From contig JBBBDQ010001293.1 in the NCBI GenBank assembly GCA_037127315.1, positions 3,160,501 through 3,224,500 of the forward strand: DNA of 64,000 nt. The letters are read 5' to 3'. Numbering within the stretch: position 1 is the stretch's first letter; each line of letters starts with the position of its first letter. A program made the position numbers and the translations under genes. Of the stretch, positions 43,851 through 54,801 are shown one piece after another. This DNA comes from Ascarosepion bandense (taxonomy: Eukaryota > Mollusca > Cephalopoda > Sepiida > Sepiidae). The notes under the pieces are model-generated. The model saw only the letters and a program-made list of their open reading frames with translations, searched no databases and had not been told where the DNA came from.

Positions 43851-43952
43851 GCTTATGGCACCTCGTATTCCATGACGGTCACCGTCTAGATACTGATCAT
43901 ATTCCTCGTTGCTTAACGTGCTGTGGCCGTATGTCAAAGATGGCATACTTGT
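43851..43952 (-). ncRNA. 5S rRNA-like pseudogene, front half of a composite SINE
   Basis: Minus-strand alignment to 5S rRNA: ...TATGGCCATCT-type start (complement of tggcatac), TTAAGCAA, GATCAGTATCTAGA (5S: GGTTAGTACTTGGA), GACGGTGACCGTCATGGAATACGAGGTGCCATAAGC (5S: GGGAGACCGCCTGGGAATACCGGGTGCTGTAGGC, quoted as shorter words AGACCGCC, GGGAATACC, GGGTGCTGTAGG). About 15 nt are missing in the middle. It is not a functional 5S gene. Confidence 0.78.
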
Positions 43953-43971
43953 AAGATAGATTAGGGCTAGT

Positions 43972-44000
43972 AAAAATAAAAAATAAAAAATAAAAAATAA
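43972..44000. repeat. (AAAAAAT)n short repeat
   Basis: Four aaaaaat-type units. Confidence 0.9.
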
Positions 44001-44748
44001 CGCATCCTTACTGACAGTTTAGTACTGCACATAAATTTCTAAAGTCTAGGAACCAAAGAGCAAAGGCCCCTCAAAATAATTACCAAGAAAATTTTTATAG
44101 AAAGGGCACAGGAAAATTTCGTTACTGCTGTGTGACAGAGACTACACTGAGATGCATATATCGAGTTTTCTTTTGTGTTGAGCATGAATTTTGCTTTCTT
44201 ACAGTTAATAAGAAAGTTTGGCCGTCTCTGTTAATCAACCAGGAGTATATTCCCGTCTCATGGATAGCTGTACGAGCATGCACAATAAGAACGCAATATC
44301 CAATCATCGGAATGCACCTTCTGTCCAATCATATTTTCTAATCTATAAAATGTGTTCATTTCGCGTGAAGAAAACGTGTCGAACAAAATCGTAAACTGGA
44401 TCGTCAGGATGCCCCCGTGTCATTCGGAGCAGTGTCAAGTTATTTTCTTCGTCACTTCATGAAAACGGAACGCTGGCATGACACCAACTATTTTGATCCC
44501 CTGCAGAACCCGCTGAGTCAATCCGTTTACTTGCCTTCTGCTTTCCAGTTTTATTTTCTTTTTTTTTCCACTACTCAAACCCGACGCCATCTTTCTTAGA
44601 CTATGAATATTTTTCTGTCAGGCTGCGTGACGTTACTAATCAGTTCTACATCATGGTGGAACTCGAACGACGTTGATCGATCAAGACACGCGTATAAAAA
44701 TAACAATTTATACCAAGATGCTAACTGCATAAACGCCTGTCTGGTCAC
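44001..44748. other. No gene recognised
   Basis: Less AT-rich than its surroundings, with open frames at 44132-44341 (+) and 44417-44599 (+). The translations are not recognisable. If a host exon exists in the window this is a candidate area, but there is no positive evidence. Confidence 0.4.
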
Positions 44749-44797
<49 letters not shown>

Positions 44798-44876
44798 ATT
44801 CATTTCTTATTTATCTATTTATAAATCCATCTAATTCACTTCATATCTATCTATCCATCTATCTAATTAATTTTAC

Positions 44877-44914
<38 letters not shown>

Positions 44915-44915
44915 A
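44749..44915. repeat. (TCTA)n microsatellite, two blocks
   Basis: 44749-44797 and 44877-44914, joined by degenerate units. Confidence 0.95.
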
Positions 44916-45118
44916 AATACGTACATTTATTACATAAATTAAATTATTTCCCTCACTGATTCCAACAGTAAATAACCAAATTTTTACAGGAATGTATAAA
45001 ATATAGTCAGTTCCTACATTAAAATTATGGTAATAAGTATCACGTTATAAGATCCCAGAAACTGACACACATACAGACATGCGGACACCCCACACAAACA
45101 GGCACACAAAATTAAAAA
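44916..45118. other. No gene recognised
   Basis: Spacer, CA-rich towards its right end. Confidence 0.5.
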
Positions 45119-45144
45119 ACACACACACACACACACACACACAC

Positions 45145-45182
<38 letters not shown>
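45119..45182. repeat. (AC)n-(TA)n compound microsatellite
   Basis: About 26 bp AC then about 34 bp TA. Confidence 0.95.
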
Positions 45183-45183
<1 letters not shown>

Positions 45184-45492
45184 CTTATCACTATACTCGT
45201 TTCGTAAAACCTTCCGCGTATATACTCGGAAGGAAAAAATGGTTGTAAAAAAGAAAGAGCTAAGCACATGAACATCAGCCAAAGCGATTTGGACTGAGTC
45301 AGTAAGTAGCCCAAAGAAAGAAAACGGGACGAGTAATCAATAAGAAAAAGGGCTCAATACGTAAGTAGAGCAGAATAAGTAAATTAACGTAGTGTAGTGA
45401 GCCAACAAATCTACCAACGTTTCACCTAAACGGATCTTCAAGGTAGGATGGCTAAAGAGAAAATTGACAACGACAAGATAAAGGTTAATTTA

Positions 45493-45496
<4 letters not shown>
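45183..45496. other. Spacer with a hammerhead-like word on the minus strand
   Basis: The complement of 45411-45442 reads TTGAAGA-T-CC...GG-TGAAACG, similar in plan to the FAM-HH hairpin but with only two strong stem pairs. No gene. Confidence 0.45.

Positions 45497-45549
<53 letters not shown>
45497..45549. repeat. (TA)n microsatellite
   Basis: Perfect TA run interrupting the region just before the LINE-J copy. Confidence 0.95.
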
Positions 45550-45551
<2 letters not shown>

Positions 45552-45559
45552 TAATGCTA

Positions 45560-46274
45560 GGAAGGTCGGGTCACTGTGTCGGACCAGGATATTTTTTCCA
45601 CCTGAAATCATCTTGTACATATACAAATCAACCATCTGTCTGGGCATGTAATATTGCTAACGTATATATGGTCAGGCACCCCCGCTGTTCATCTCAGTGT
45701 TCTCGACAGGCTTCGAAGGGGTATCAGTAATGTGATAGGTACCGACTTGGCGGCTCGACCCCATCCACTTTCTCACCAATGGGATGTGGCTTTTCTCTGT
45801 CTGTCCTATAAATATTTTAATGGCTTCTGTTCCAACGTACTTAAGTCACTGGTGCCTCTGTTACAGAAGTTTACTCCTGCAACCAGACTGGCAACAAGTT
45901 CCACCCTATTCACAGTTAGATCAAACAAATGCAGCCTACAATTCTTCTCCCTCAGCTTCTTTTTTCTCATTTTTCGCCTGTGTAACTATCTTTCACATTC
46001 TTACTTTGCTGACGGCTACAGCCTCCAAAAATTTAAATGCAATGTCAATACTCTTCTCTTAACCACTTGACTCTAGATTTTTCTACATCACACATCTCTT
46101 GGTTTCTCTCTATCTTTGCAACTGTCTTCACACCTATATTCCCATCCTTCTCTTACTTCTTTTATCTGACACCTCTGTAACTGGTGCGTTCTTTACTCTC
46201 CTCCTATCTAATATTTTTTTCTTATGTAGCCAACTGGGCATCAGTGGCATTACCACCTTGCTTGGGGTGAAACG

Positions 46275-46277
<3 letters not shown>
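45560..46277 (+). mobile_element. LINE-J 3' portion, best preserved copy
   Basis: Reads (with one lesion near 45650) YIYKST, MYCYHIWSGTPAVHLSVLDR-like start, then frame 45654-46070: VIGTDLAARPHPLSHQWDVA, FLCLSYKYFNGFCSNVLKSL, LVPLLQKFTPATRLATSSTL, ending SLQKFKCNVNTLLL. This is the thumb/C-terminal part of an APE-type LINE reverse transcriptase. The 3' untranslated part ends gggcatcagtggcattacca, ccttgcttggggtgaaacga, followed at once by (TA)n. Truncation begins near ctgtgtcggaccaggatatt, the same place where the copy at the right window edge starts. Confidence 0.88.

Positions 46278-46317
<40 letters not shown>
46278..46317. repeat. (TA)n tail after LINE-J
   Basis: Starts at the LINE 3' terminus, so it probably grew from the element's own tail. 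Confidence 0.9.
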
Positions 46318-46319
<2 letters not shown>

Positions 46320-46464
46320 ATGTTGGAAAAGTTTTGTCTTTATTTTCACCTGAAATTAAAGCCAAAATACAATGTTTATAATGGCTCGTGATTAACGATA
46401 ATAGAAATTCATTGTCTCTTATATTTAATAGTATATGTTTAGGAAATTATTTGCTGCCTCGATA

Positions 46465-46505
<41 letters not shown>

Positions 46506-46600
46506 AACAAAGTTGTAGAACTCGTAGGTTTTTTAACCTTTTGTTCATGCATTTACTTTTATAAAGTCTGCTCGATACAAATGTAGAGCGTTATACTGTA
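46318..46600. other. No gene recognised; (TA)n at 46469-46502
   Basis: The word attgtaacaaagttgtag after the TA run recalls the arms of the hairpin that follows. Confidence 0.5.
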
Positions 46601-46669
46601 ATAGTTGTTACAATGGTTTATAAATACATAGTATCACAATGATACTATGAATTTATAAACCATTGTAAC

Positions 46670-46675
<6 letters not shown>
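46601..46675. repeat. Hairpin with 36-bp arms and 3-nt loop
   Basis: Arms 46601-46636 and 46640-46675 are complementary at 35 of 36 positions around loop caa. The arm core ttgttacaatggtttataaa is partly repeated at 46718-46736 (attacaatggtttaaaaa). Confidence 0.97.

Positions 46676-46709
<34 letters not shown>
46676..46709. repeat. (TA)n microsatellite
   Basis: Abuts the right arm of the hairpin. Confidence 0.95.
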
Positions 46710-46712
<3 letters not shown>

Positions 46713-46716
46713 AATT

Positions 46717-47485
46717 TTGTTATTACAATGGTTTAAAAAGCATAATACACAAACATTTTTATATTTAAGTACAATACTTACTATTATTCTTCAGGTGATA
46801 TGTAAATTGAATGGTGAAAATGATTTTCAAAAATGTCATGTATGCCAAATACAGGTGGGGGATAACAGAATCAAACAAGTCCAAGAATTTAAGTACCTAG
46901 GAGGTGTTCTAACAGGAGATGGAAAGTGCGACACGGACATCCGAAGGCGAATTGGCATGGCAAAGGACGCGTTCCAGAAGATGAGCAAAATACTAACACA
47001 CAGAAAAACCTCAATAGAAACGAAGAAAAGAGTGCTAGACTGCTACGTGATGTCAGTTCTTCAATACGGCTGTGAATGCTGGACAATATCATCGAAAATG
47101 AGGACAAAACTGGAAGCGGCCGAAATGTGGTTCTACAGAAGGATGCTACGGATATCGTGGACTGAGCATATAAGCAGCGACGAAGTGTTAGAAAGAATGG
47201 CAACAAAAAGGAAATTGATGCTGAGCATCAGGAAGAGACAACTGAAGTTCCTGGGACATGCAATGAGGAAGGAGAGCCTGGAGAACCTGATACTGACTGG
47301 ACAGATAGAAGGAATGAGAGACAGAGGAAGACAGCGGATAACATATTTGCAGGGTCTGATCAGGTGGATGACGGAACGGGGGTTGCCAGGAGCAACAGGA
47401 GCAAACATATTAAGAGCCACAAGGGATAGGGAGACGTGGAGATCCATGATCGCCTACGTCCTGAAGGGACAAGGCACATAAAGAA
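46717..47485 (+). mobile_element. RTE LINE 3' end with intact 254-codon frame
   Basis: An open frame from 46717 to the stop at 47479-47481. RTE homology starts at about residue 44 (CHVCQIQVGDNRIKQVQEFK, near 46846). Residues before it are flanking sequence read through, so the annotated start is not a true start. Conserved blocks: FKYLGGVLTGDGKCDTDIRR, IETKKRVLDCYVMSVLQYGC, EMWFYRRMLRISWTEHISSD, RKRQLKFLGHAMRKESLENL, DRGRQRITYLQGLIRWMTER, and ETWRSMIAYVLKGQGT at the C-terminus. This is the region after the RT domain in BovB/RTE LINEs. RT catalytic motifs and endonuclease are absent, so the piece is inert. No stop codon has accumulated, so insertion is probably recent. The 3' terminus is aagaagaaga, then (TA)n. 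Confidence 0.93.
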
Positions 47486-47487
47486 GA

Positions 47488-47489
<2 letters not shown>

Positions 47490-47523
<34 letters not shown>
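47490..47523. repeat. (TA)n tail after RTE
   Basis: Follows the RTE terminus aagaagaaga directly. Confidence 0.93.
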
Positions 47524-47527
<4 letters not shown>

Positions 47528-48861
47528 AAGTGTAATGGAAATTTTCTTTAGAATTTCATATAAATAAATTGATGATTACATTGAAATTACATAAGCGCAT
47601 GAAGTTTTCTTTCTTTTTTTTTCTTTGCAATCACATCAATGTAAACATCATTTTGGTCAGATAAAATCCTAAACTTCTTAATGCGTCACACAATTTTTTC
47701 CGCTTGGTCATGTGATTCGTTTCATCCCTTAGGACTTTATCGTACTAAATTTATGTTGATGCGACTACACATACGCAAGGACGAGGGATGCCGGCAATTT
47801 GTTTTTTCTTATATCGCCGAAATTATTTAGTTTTTTTAGCTTTTCTTTTCCTTTTTTTATAGCACTTTTTTTGGTACATATCCCACACGATGATTATAGA
47901 ATATCGACCTAAATTGGTGAAGTGTAATATCTAGAGCGCTATATTACTGTCGATGTCCTAAGGCACTGTCGACTAAGGCACTCTCTAAACATTTTCCTCG
48001 CAATGAATTGGTTTCTCCTTTGTAACATTTTTATGACAAAATTATGGTTATTCCCCTTACGGTGTGCAAACAGCGAATTTGATGTATTGTTTTGTAAATT
48101 GTACCTTTTGTTTTTATATATCATTTTACTAAGATTTCCTTGCGGTTTCACCTCCGTAATTTGTGAAAATTATTACAGACGATCAAGTACATTCTTCTTT
48201 CAAGTTTTAACTTATTGTTTTGTTAAGTCTTTCATTGTTTTAGATGTATTAATAAATTTTTATTGAGTTTAGATATATTCTTTTCAATTCTTGATGTGAT
48301 AGAGTAAGTTGGTAGGCTCTTAATATTTTTTTTTATTCATTAGGTTTGTCAGTAGGAGTTGGTTTTCTATTATCGAATATTTTATGAGCTTTTTCTTTTG
48401 CATGAAATATAAAATAATTAGGGTACTGAATAAGCTTGAATGTCTTTCCAATTAATGTTATACTGAGGTCTTCAAATTGAGAATATGTGAATATGCCGCC
48501 ATATTACAACTCTAAATCTTACAGAAGCTTTCATTGCGCCATTTTGTTTTATTTTGTGTTATTTATCTGATTTTTGTCAAGTTTTTAAAAATGGCAATTG
48601 ATTCTAGATATTGTACCCATATAACTGCCACTGAATTTTAGAATTTCCTTCTGTAAATGAGAACCTACAATTATCAATTTTAACAGATACATGTAATTTT
48701 GTATTCAGAGGTATTTTCCCTGCAGAAAACAAAGTCGCAAGCCTATATTGATTTCCATAGCAACGACGAACGACATTCTTTATTTGCGCCAGTACAGATA
48801 TTGCCATTTAAAATTCCCGTGTTACGTTCAGGTTGGCAAACTTCACCCACAGTGCATGATT
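47524..48861. other. No gene recognised
   Basis: Long stretch without recognised repeats. Minus frame 47939-48151 and plus frame 48003-48266 overlap and neither resembles a family. Confidence 0.45.
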
Positions 48862-49015
48862 TTTTTTTAATCATATCAACCCGAGCAAGGTGGTAACGCC
48901 ACTGATGTGCAGGGGCTACGTAAAAGTGAAAAGATTTGGGAAAGAGAAAGCCGGAAAGAACAGGGAACAAGGGATGAGCCTCTACACCTGTACAATAGAC
49001 GTGGGTGGAGTGTGA
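48862..49015 (-). mobile_element. LINE-J 3' end, inverted
   Basis: taatcatatcaacccgagca, aggtggtaacgccactgatg, tgcaggggctacgtaaaagt: complement of the terminal block and adjoining sequence. Confidence 0.82.
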
Positions 49016-49219
49016 ACCGGGCGATAGTTTAGACTATCTACTCCGATTAAAGTCTATCTACTCCAATTTCCAGAATTAAATTCTTTAAGTTAAGGAAAAA
49101 TAGCTACTTATATTCGATATCCTCATCATCTTCATTTTTTACTTAGTACATTCGTATCACGCATATAATTCAGTAATTTCTATTATGTGTGGCTCTTGAA
49201 ATTTGTTCTGGGTTAACAC

Positions 49220-49223
<4 letters not shown>
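49016..49223. other. No gene recognised
   Basis: Contains a local repeat of gtctatctactcc words near 49040. Confidence 0.5.

Positions 49224-49269
<46 letters not shown>
49224..49269. repeat. (TA)n microsatellite
   Basis: Perfect TA run. Confidence 0.95.
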
Positions 49270-49271
<2 letters not shown>

Positions 49272-49379
49272 ATTGTTTAATTACTTAATTTTTGGTCATA
49301 ATAAAATTAAACCAAGGCATATTTATATTAAAATGTGTTCAATACAATTGTAAAACTTTTGAATATTTTCCATTTGTAA

Positions 49380-49910
49380 ACGAGTTATTAGGCTACCCAT
49401 GTTTCCCAGATACAGTCACTTTCTCACCGGCGCTATGTGGCTTCTCAGTGTCTCCTCTGCAAATACTTTCACGTCTTCTACTCTGATGAATTTAGCTCAC
49501 TAGTACCTCCTATATGTGAATTTACTCGAGCCACATGATTAGCCACTAGGTTCCACCCTTTTACTGTGAAACCAATAAAATGTAAACGCAAATTCTACTC
49601 CATCAGCCTCTTTTGCGCACTTCTCGCATGTGGAATTTTCTTCTGTTTACTTGCTTCCCCGACAGCTACAATCTCTAAGAATTTAAATGTAAAGTCAATA
49701 GTCATTTCCTATCTTAGTAACTTACATTCTCTCTCTCTCATGCTTTTTCTCCATCCACTCTATTCTCAACAGTATTCTCATCCTTCTCTTACCCACTTCC
49801 TGACACCCCCTATAACATCTTAATTTTTCTCATAATTTTCCTTCTATATAACCACCTGTGCGTCTGTGGCAGTAAACCGCCTTACTTGGGGCGATGTGAT
49901 TATAAAAAAA
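49380..49910 (+). mobile_element. LINE-J 3' portion
   Basis: tcactttctcaccggcgcta, tgtggcttctcagtgtctcc, cgagccacatgattagccac (ATRLAT region), accgtgaaaccaataaaatg-like, acagctacaatctctaagaa, then caccttacttggggcgatgt at the 3' end. Parallel to 45560-46277 with many frame breaks. Confidence 0.85.
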
Positions 49911-50049
49911 GTTCTATTAATGATAATTTAGAGAAAAGAAACTGTTAAAATATAATTGGCGATTGGAGATAGATATTTATACAGTAAAACAGTGATAGCT
50001 AATTGTTAATTCAATAGCACGCTTAAATTCAAATAGTCGCAACAATTGG
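49911..50049. other. No gene recognised
   Basis: Spacer between LINE-J pieces. Confidence 0.5.
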
Positions 50050-50150
50050 AATAAAGTCTCATCAGAAAAATTGTCATGAAAATATTTGTATATCACGGCA
50101 GTGAAAACGTGAGTGACGCCGAGATACCCGGTCAAAATCGATTATATTGT
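50050..50150 (-). mobile_element. LINE-J RT fragment, inverted
   Basis: The minus strand reads NIIDFDRVSRRHSRFHCRDI, a damaged version of the ...DPDLASRLQSLSYRYDVA segment. Similar to 8980-9085. Confidence 0.65.
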
Positions 50151-51040
50151 AAAGTGTTATAAATATAAAATAACCGATACGTATAAAATGAACGAAAAAA
50201 TAAAAAAAAATAAACACAAAATATATATGTACAATGAATGATTTTTCCTTATCTAATATATTCACTATATTAAGATAACTTAGAATTAAACATTCAAGAT
50301 TTAAAATTTTCTATCTTAATATGCCAATCAATTTTTTGTATTTCTGTCAAATGCAAATGACAGGATTGCTTAAATATTTAGTGTTGCATAGAGCTAAAAA
50401 CACATTTGCTTCTATTGCCAAATATTTATTGTTTGATTTTATAAGACTAGATTCCGGATTCTTCTATCGACCATTTCCCAGGATTTCTAACATCTATTCC
50501 ATTTTCTAAGTAACTCTAAAATATAAGTAGAATTATATAAACGCTATAGACCGTCATTTATATTGCACGTGTATCTTTCAAACCTGCTTTTGACTACCCA
50601 TTTGATGTATCCAATGAGACGAATGGTATTAACAAGACAGGAATTAATACATGGCAATGTGGCCTACTGTAATTACAGATTCTGTTTGTGGCTGGGTGGC
50701 TCAGGGTCAAGAATTGAGGACCCTAGTCTTGCCGTAGCGGTGCTTTATCAATACCTTGTTTTAGCTGTCAGAGCATTTCATAAGTGATGGAGTGGAAATG
50801 TCCAAGTGAGATCGACCGGTCGGTCAATGAAAAGCAATTGGCTAATCCAGATCGTAATTCCATAAGATATTTTCCTTGGAACAAGTTCAACAGGGACAGT
50901 GGAGCTTTAGTGGTTATTTGGTGATATGGTAGGTTTGGGGGCGTGAAGGTGCTCTGATGTGATGCATTGCGGTTTCTATCATATAAAGCATGGTTGTCTG
51001 TACTTGTCATGTATGTCACCTTTACCGACTAACCATGCTT
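50151..51040. other. No gene recognised
   Basis: Unique-looking DNA with short frames only. Confidence 0.45.
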
Positions 51041-51136
51041 TCTTCTTCTTCTTCTTCTTCTTCTTCTTCTTCTTCATCATCATCATCTTCTTCTTCTTCT
51101 TCTTCTTCTTCTTCTTCTTCTTCTTCTTCTTCTTCT
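51041..51136. repeat. (TTC)n microsatellite
   Basis: About 30 TTC units with an ATCATCATC interruption. Confidence 0.97.
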
Positions 51137-51769
51137 GCCTACACGTGTTCTGCACATTGGTGGTGAATCATCTTTATTGCCGTCTTCATCACATTAGCAA
51201 AAACAGATTCCATTACGGCGATGATAGGAGCCGCCATTTTCATCTGCTCTGCCTTTCCGTTTATTGACAACGGCGTGGTGCATGCCAGCAGTATTGTCAT
51301 TTTCATCAGAGCAGGTGTCGTTATTATCATGGCGTCGATTTCATGCGACCTCTTGTCATCGTAATCACCGAATGTCAACAAGGCTTTTCCTTTGTACGAT
51401 AACTACAAGGGAGATCGAAACGAAATCGTCATTAGTTACAGGACTCAAAGTGAGGCATACAAAAGCTGAGCAGATAATATTGGTCTTTATTGAAAGTTTC
51501 ATTTTAAAACGGTGCATTCTTTTCTAAATTTAATAGCGGAGTTAATCTTTTTTTATTATTGTAGAGCTGCCACAAACGTCCAATGGAGATGAACTCAAAA
51601 TTATTCTCTATAACATAACAGCCATAAAATACCCAATGTTCTTTAGAAAAATTGAAGATTTTTTAAATTGCTTACTGTTGTTAAGATACTCTTGGTGAAA
51701 GTGAATGTTCATTTTGTATACTTACTCTAGGTAATTCAATGTTTCTGAAATTTGTTTTTTTTCTTTCTT
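51137..51769. other. No gene recognised
   Basis: Overlapping frames on both strands at 51139-51527 (80 and 87 codons), slightly GC-richer. No resemblance to a known protein. Confidence 0.45.
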
Positions 51770-52160
51770 TGGTTAAAAGGAAAAGGAGTGCTGAATTTTC
51801 TGTATTATGTGTACTCTGACATGGTAGTGAATGCTGAACAATCTCCTTACATACTTCAAGACACAGAATATGGTTCTACAGAAGGATGCTGAGTATGGAT
51901 TGAAAGTAGGAGCAATAGCGAAGTTAGAGATCATGAAAATAATAACGACACTTAAACTTAACACCGGAAAGAGGCTGTTTTTTGGCATATAATGAGAAAT
52001 GAGGAAGTGGAACATTTGATATTCACAGGACAGATTTAAAGTAAAAGAAATTGGAAAACAACGCATGACGTATCTGATGAGCTTGAGTGAATGCATGACG
52101 AAGAGGGGTTTGTGACAGATGATGAAAAGACACAATATGGAGAAAGCTAAAAAGGACAGG
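51770..52160 (+). mobile_element. RTE LINE 3' end, decayed
   Basis: aatatggttctacagaagga, cgaagttagagatcatgaaa, acaggacagatttaaagtaa, aaacaacgcatgacgtatct are recognisable. The 3' end merges into a long GAA/GGA tract. Confidence 0.78.
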
Positions 52161-52175
52161 ATGTTGTGAAGAGCT

Positions 52176-52430
52176 TCACAAGAAGAAGAAGAAGAAGGAG
52201 GAGAAGAAGAAGAAGAAGGAGGAGGAGGAGAAGGAGAAGAAGAAGAAGAAAAAAAGAAGAAGAAGGAGAAGAAGAAGGAGGAGGAGGAGAAGATGAAGAA
52301 GGAGGAGGAGGAGAAGAAGAAGAAGAAGGAGGAGAAGAAGAAGAAGAAGGAGGAGGAGGAGGAAGAGGAGGAGAAGGAGAAGAAGAAGAAAAAGAAGAAG
52401 AAGAAGCAGAAGAAGAAGAAGAAGAATATT
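52176..52430. repeat. (GAA/GGA)n tract
   Basis: About 250 bp of GAA and GGA triplets starting at the RTE 3' terminus, whose own end is GAAGAAGAAG. Arg/Glu and Ser/Leu open frames through it are artefacts. Confidence 0.97.
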
Positions 52431-52891
52431 TTTGTTTCAATGATTTTCTGAAGAAAACTTTTCGGAAAAATGAACCTGTTTTTCCTTTACTCTCTTGTGT
52501 TGAGACGTATTTTAAGAAAAAATGAACCTCTTTCGCCTACTTTTTAATGCTAAGACATTTTTGTGAAAATAAAGTTGTCCTTCGAATACTTGCTCTTGTT
52601 ATGTCCGCTTTTCATCTAATTTCCACTTCATCTTTCACTATGCGTTTTCTGCAAGAATACATTCTTCCTTCTCCTGTAAGATGGAAACTCTTGGGTACAA
52701 GTTGTACCTGAAGTAGTAGACATGGATTAGTTTAGATTGCATATACATGGCCATTTTTCAAATTTCCATTTCTTTGTGTTTTTTTTTTAGTGTAAGAGAG
52801 AGTATTCCATCTGACACGGGTAATATATCTGATTACAGTCAACGAATAAATTGGTCAATATATTGTGCTGTCAGATTTTCCGGAATATCCT

Positions 52892-52936
<45 letters not shown>

Positions 52937-53099
52937 GTGTGTATATTTAGGCAGCATTTTTTCATTAATGCATGCTTCATTAAATAATATAGACAAGTTT
53001 TGTCTAATTATTTTATGTAAATTTTTTTCATATTCTCTGATATGCTTAATAGCATTATCAATAAATGTATAAAGAAAATTACAATATTCATACATACTT
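52431..53099. other. No gene recognised; (TA)n at 52897-52933
   Basis: Includes a short doubled segment, gaaaaatgaacctgttt / gaaaaaatgaacctctttc, at 52465 and 52517. Confidence 0.5.
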
Positions 53100-53464
53100 T
53101 TTTAATAAACTTTCGGCTGACATAAGCCATTTTCAAAGATGTCAAATTACATTATAATGCCTAAATGCTTAAATGCCTATAATTAATAACAGAAGCCATT
53201 GGTTTATTCCATTGGCTTCCCTACTTAATATTTCTCGTTTTAACTCTCGCTTGGTCATGTGTAACGTCATGAGCTGTGATTTGACATTCGCTTCGTACGA
53301 GTTTGTTGTTGTTTGAAAGATTTCATGTAACGAAAAAAGTTTGTCATTATGGTTTGTCCGTGTTTATAATATATAATGTATTTTGACATCTTTGAAAATG
53401 GCTTATATAAAGCGGATACACGCCGATAATATATATAAATATTAATCATATCATTCTTTAATCA
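53100..53464. other. Repeat of unknown class with a hammerhead-like hairpin (minus)
   Basis: The complement of 53110-53138 reads CTTTGAAAATGGCTTATGTC then AGCCGAAAG: TGAAAA-T-GGCT-TATGTC-AGCC-GAAAG, the same plan as FAM-HH. The same start (gacatctttgaaaatggctt) recurs on the plus strand at 53386, giving an inverted pair about 250 bp apart. No gene. Confidence 0.6.
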
Positions 53465-53815
53465 TTTTTAATATTTAATCATTTCACCCCAAGAAAGGCG
53501 GTAAAGCCACGAGTGCGCAGTTTAAGATGGACGGGATTCCAGGAGAAAGAAGATGGTAAGTGTCAATGCATTTCAATTTTCGTAGATTGTACTTTGTGGA
53601 ATGACGGAGCGAATCTATAGCTTCCTCGAGGACTAGTCAGAATTCATTTTGCAAATTTATAAATCTACCATTCGCCCGTGCATTGACCACTGCTTCAATA
53701 CCTGCTCGGGTGGTTCTCTTATTCATCTCGACGTTCTTGACAGAATCCAAATAAAGATCTGGAATGTAATCTGTCCTAACATATCATCTCTGTGTCAAGC
53801 AGTAACTCACCAACT
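53465..53815. mobile_element. LINE-J with 5' inversion: minus tail, plus RT
   Basis: 53465-53590 is the complement of the 3' end (tttcaccccaagaaaggcgg, tcaatgcatttcaattttcg). From about 53645 it reads forward: QIYKSTIRPCIDHCFNTCSG, LIHLDVLDRIQIKIWNVICP. Same arrangement as at 39985-40430. Confidence 0.8.
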
Positions 53816-53817
53816 GA

Positions 53818-53818
<1 letters not shown>

Positions 53819-53912
<94 letters not shown>

Positions 53913-53947
53913 GTTTGTGTATGTGTGTGTGCGTGTGTGTGTGTGTA
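53819..53947. repeat. (AC)n-(AT)n-(TG)n compound microsatellite
   Basis: AC about 57 bp, AT about 36 bp, then TG about 30 bp. The AC and TG blocks are complementary around the AT block. Confidence 0.97.
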
Positions 53948-54119
53948 GTTTGTTATGTATAGATGAAGAAACGTAATATATGAAATGACAAGTTATGTTA
54001 CATTTAAAATATACCTGCATATTTTGTTGAAAATCTTCAAATTTAATCGATTTCTTATTAACAGGTGTAATATATTTTAGATATTTATCGATCGAATCTG
54101 AGGATGTGTATGAAGTTTA

Positions 54120-54260
54120 ACGGTTATTAACGCAGAAAATTAAATTCCCGTGCCGGGTTCAAATTCTGACTGAGTTTGATCCTTTCACTTTGCAGAAATA
54201 TCCTTGGGAAAAAAATCTACTTATGGGTTAAATAGCAGATTAAACTGGATTCTCTTGCTT
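54120..54260 (+). mobile_element. SINE relic
   Basis: gtgccgggttcaaattctga (B-box region), aaatatccttgggaaaaaaa, acttatgggttaaatagcag. Head and tail unrecognisable. Confidence 0.65.
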
Positions 54261-54629
54261 TCAGAGAATTAAAATTCCATAATTATGAAAATGGACTGGA
54301 TTCATTAGATTTGGTGGGGTAAATAATATTGAAAATACAACTTTGAATTAAATACCAGCCTGCCGTGAGATGGCTTCTGCTAATGGCTCTTTGTTATGTT
54401 TGGACTCGTTTAACCCTAAAAGATACTCCAGTGCAGATGATCCCAAACTGTTACAATATTAACTTTGTTAGTCAAATAACAACCGTTACTTCTCTTCCAT
54501 ATCTTCATAATCATTACTTACGTCTTATTAAATTCATATCACACATCATTCAGTAACCCTTTACTATGAGTGATTTGATTTTTGTATTGGGTTTGCATTA
54601 CAAATGGTAATATATTTTTCCACCAAACT
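54261..54629. other. No gene recognised
   Basis: The 63-codon frame 54365-54556 has no family resemblance. Confidence 0.45.
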
Positions 54630-54735
54630 GCCTGACCATCATTGAAAATCTATTAGAACCACAAAAGGTTAAGCAGGTCGTGTCTGGTCAGTATCTAGAT
54701 TTGTTACCGCTTTGGAATACAACGTGCTGTAATCT
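54630..54735 (+). ncRNA. 5S rRNA-like pseudogene, front half of a composite SINE
   Basis: gcctgaccatcattgaaaat (5S: GCCTACGGCCATACCACCTTGAA), ggttaagcaggtcgtgtctg, gtcagtatctagatttgtta, ccgctttggaatacaacgtg, ctgtaatct (5S end: GGGTGCTGTAGGC). The order and spacing follow 5S over its whole length. Substitutions in the internal promoter region make it a pseudogene. Confidence 0.85.
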
Positions 54736-54801
54736 TAGATGTGTTGGTAAAGAAATGAATACTTTATTCCAGTTATTTTGGTTTCTTTATATTGTAGTGC
54801 A

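Noticed and set aside
44132..44599. Host exon candidates (69- and 60-codon frames)
   Set aside because: No recognisable domain, no convincing splice sites, and frame length within chance expectation.
46889..47447. Minus-strand frames of 105 and 104 codons
   Set aside because: They are antisense shadows of the open RTE frame at 46717-47481.
52147..52525. Arg/Glu-rich and Ser/Pro/Leu-rich frames of about 100-120 codons
   Set aside because: They run through the GAA/GGA simple repeat; the composition mirrors the triplets.
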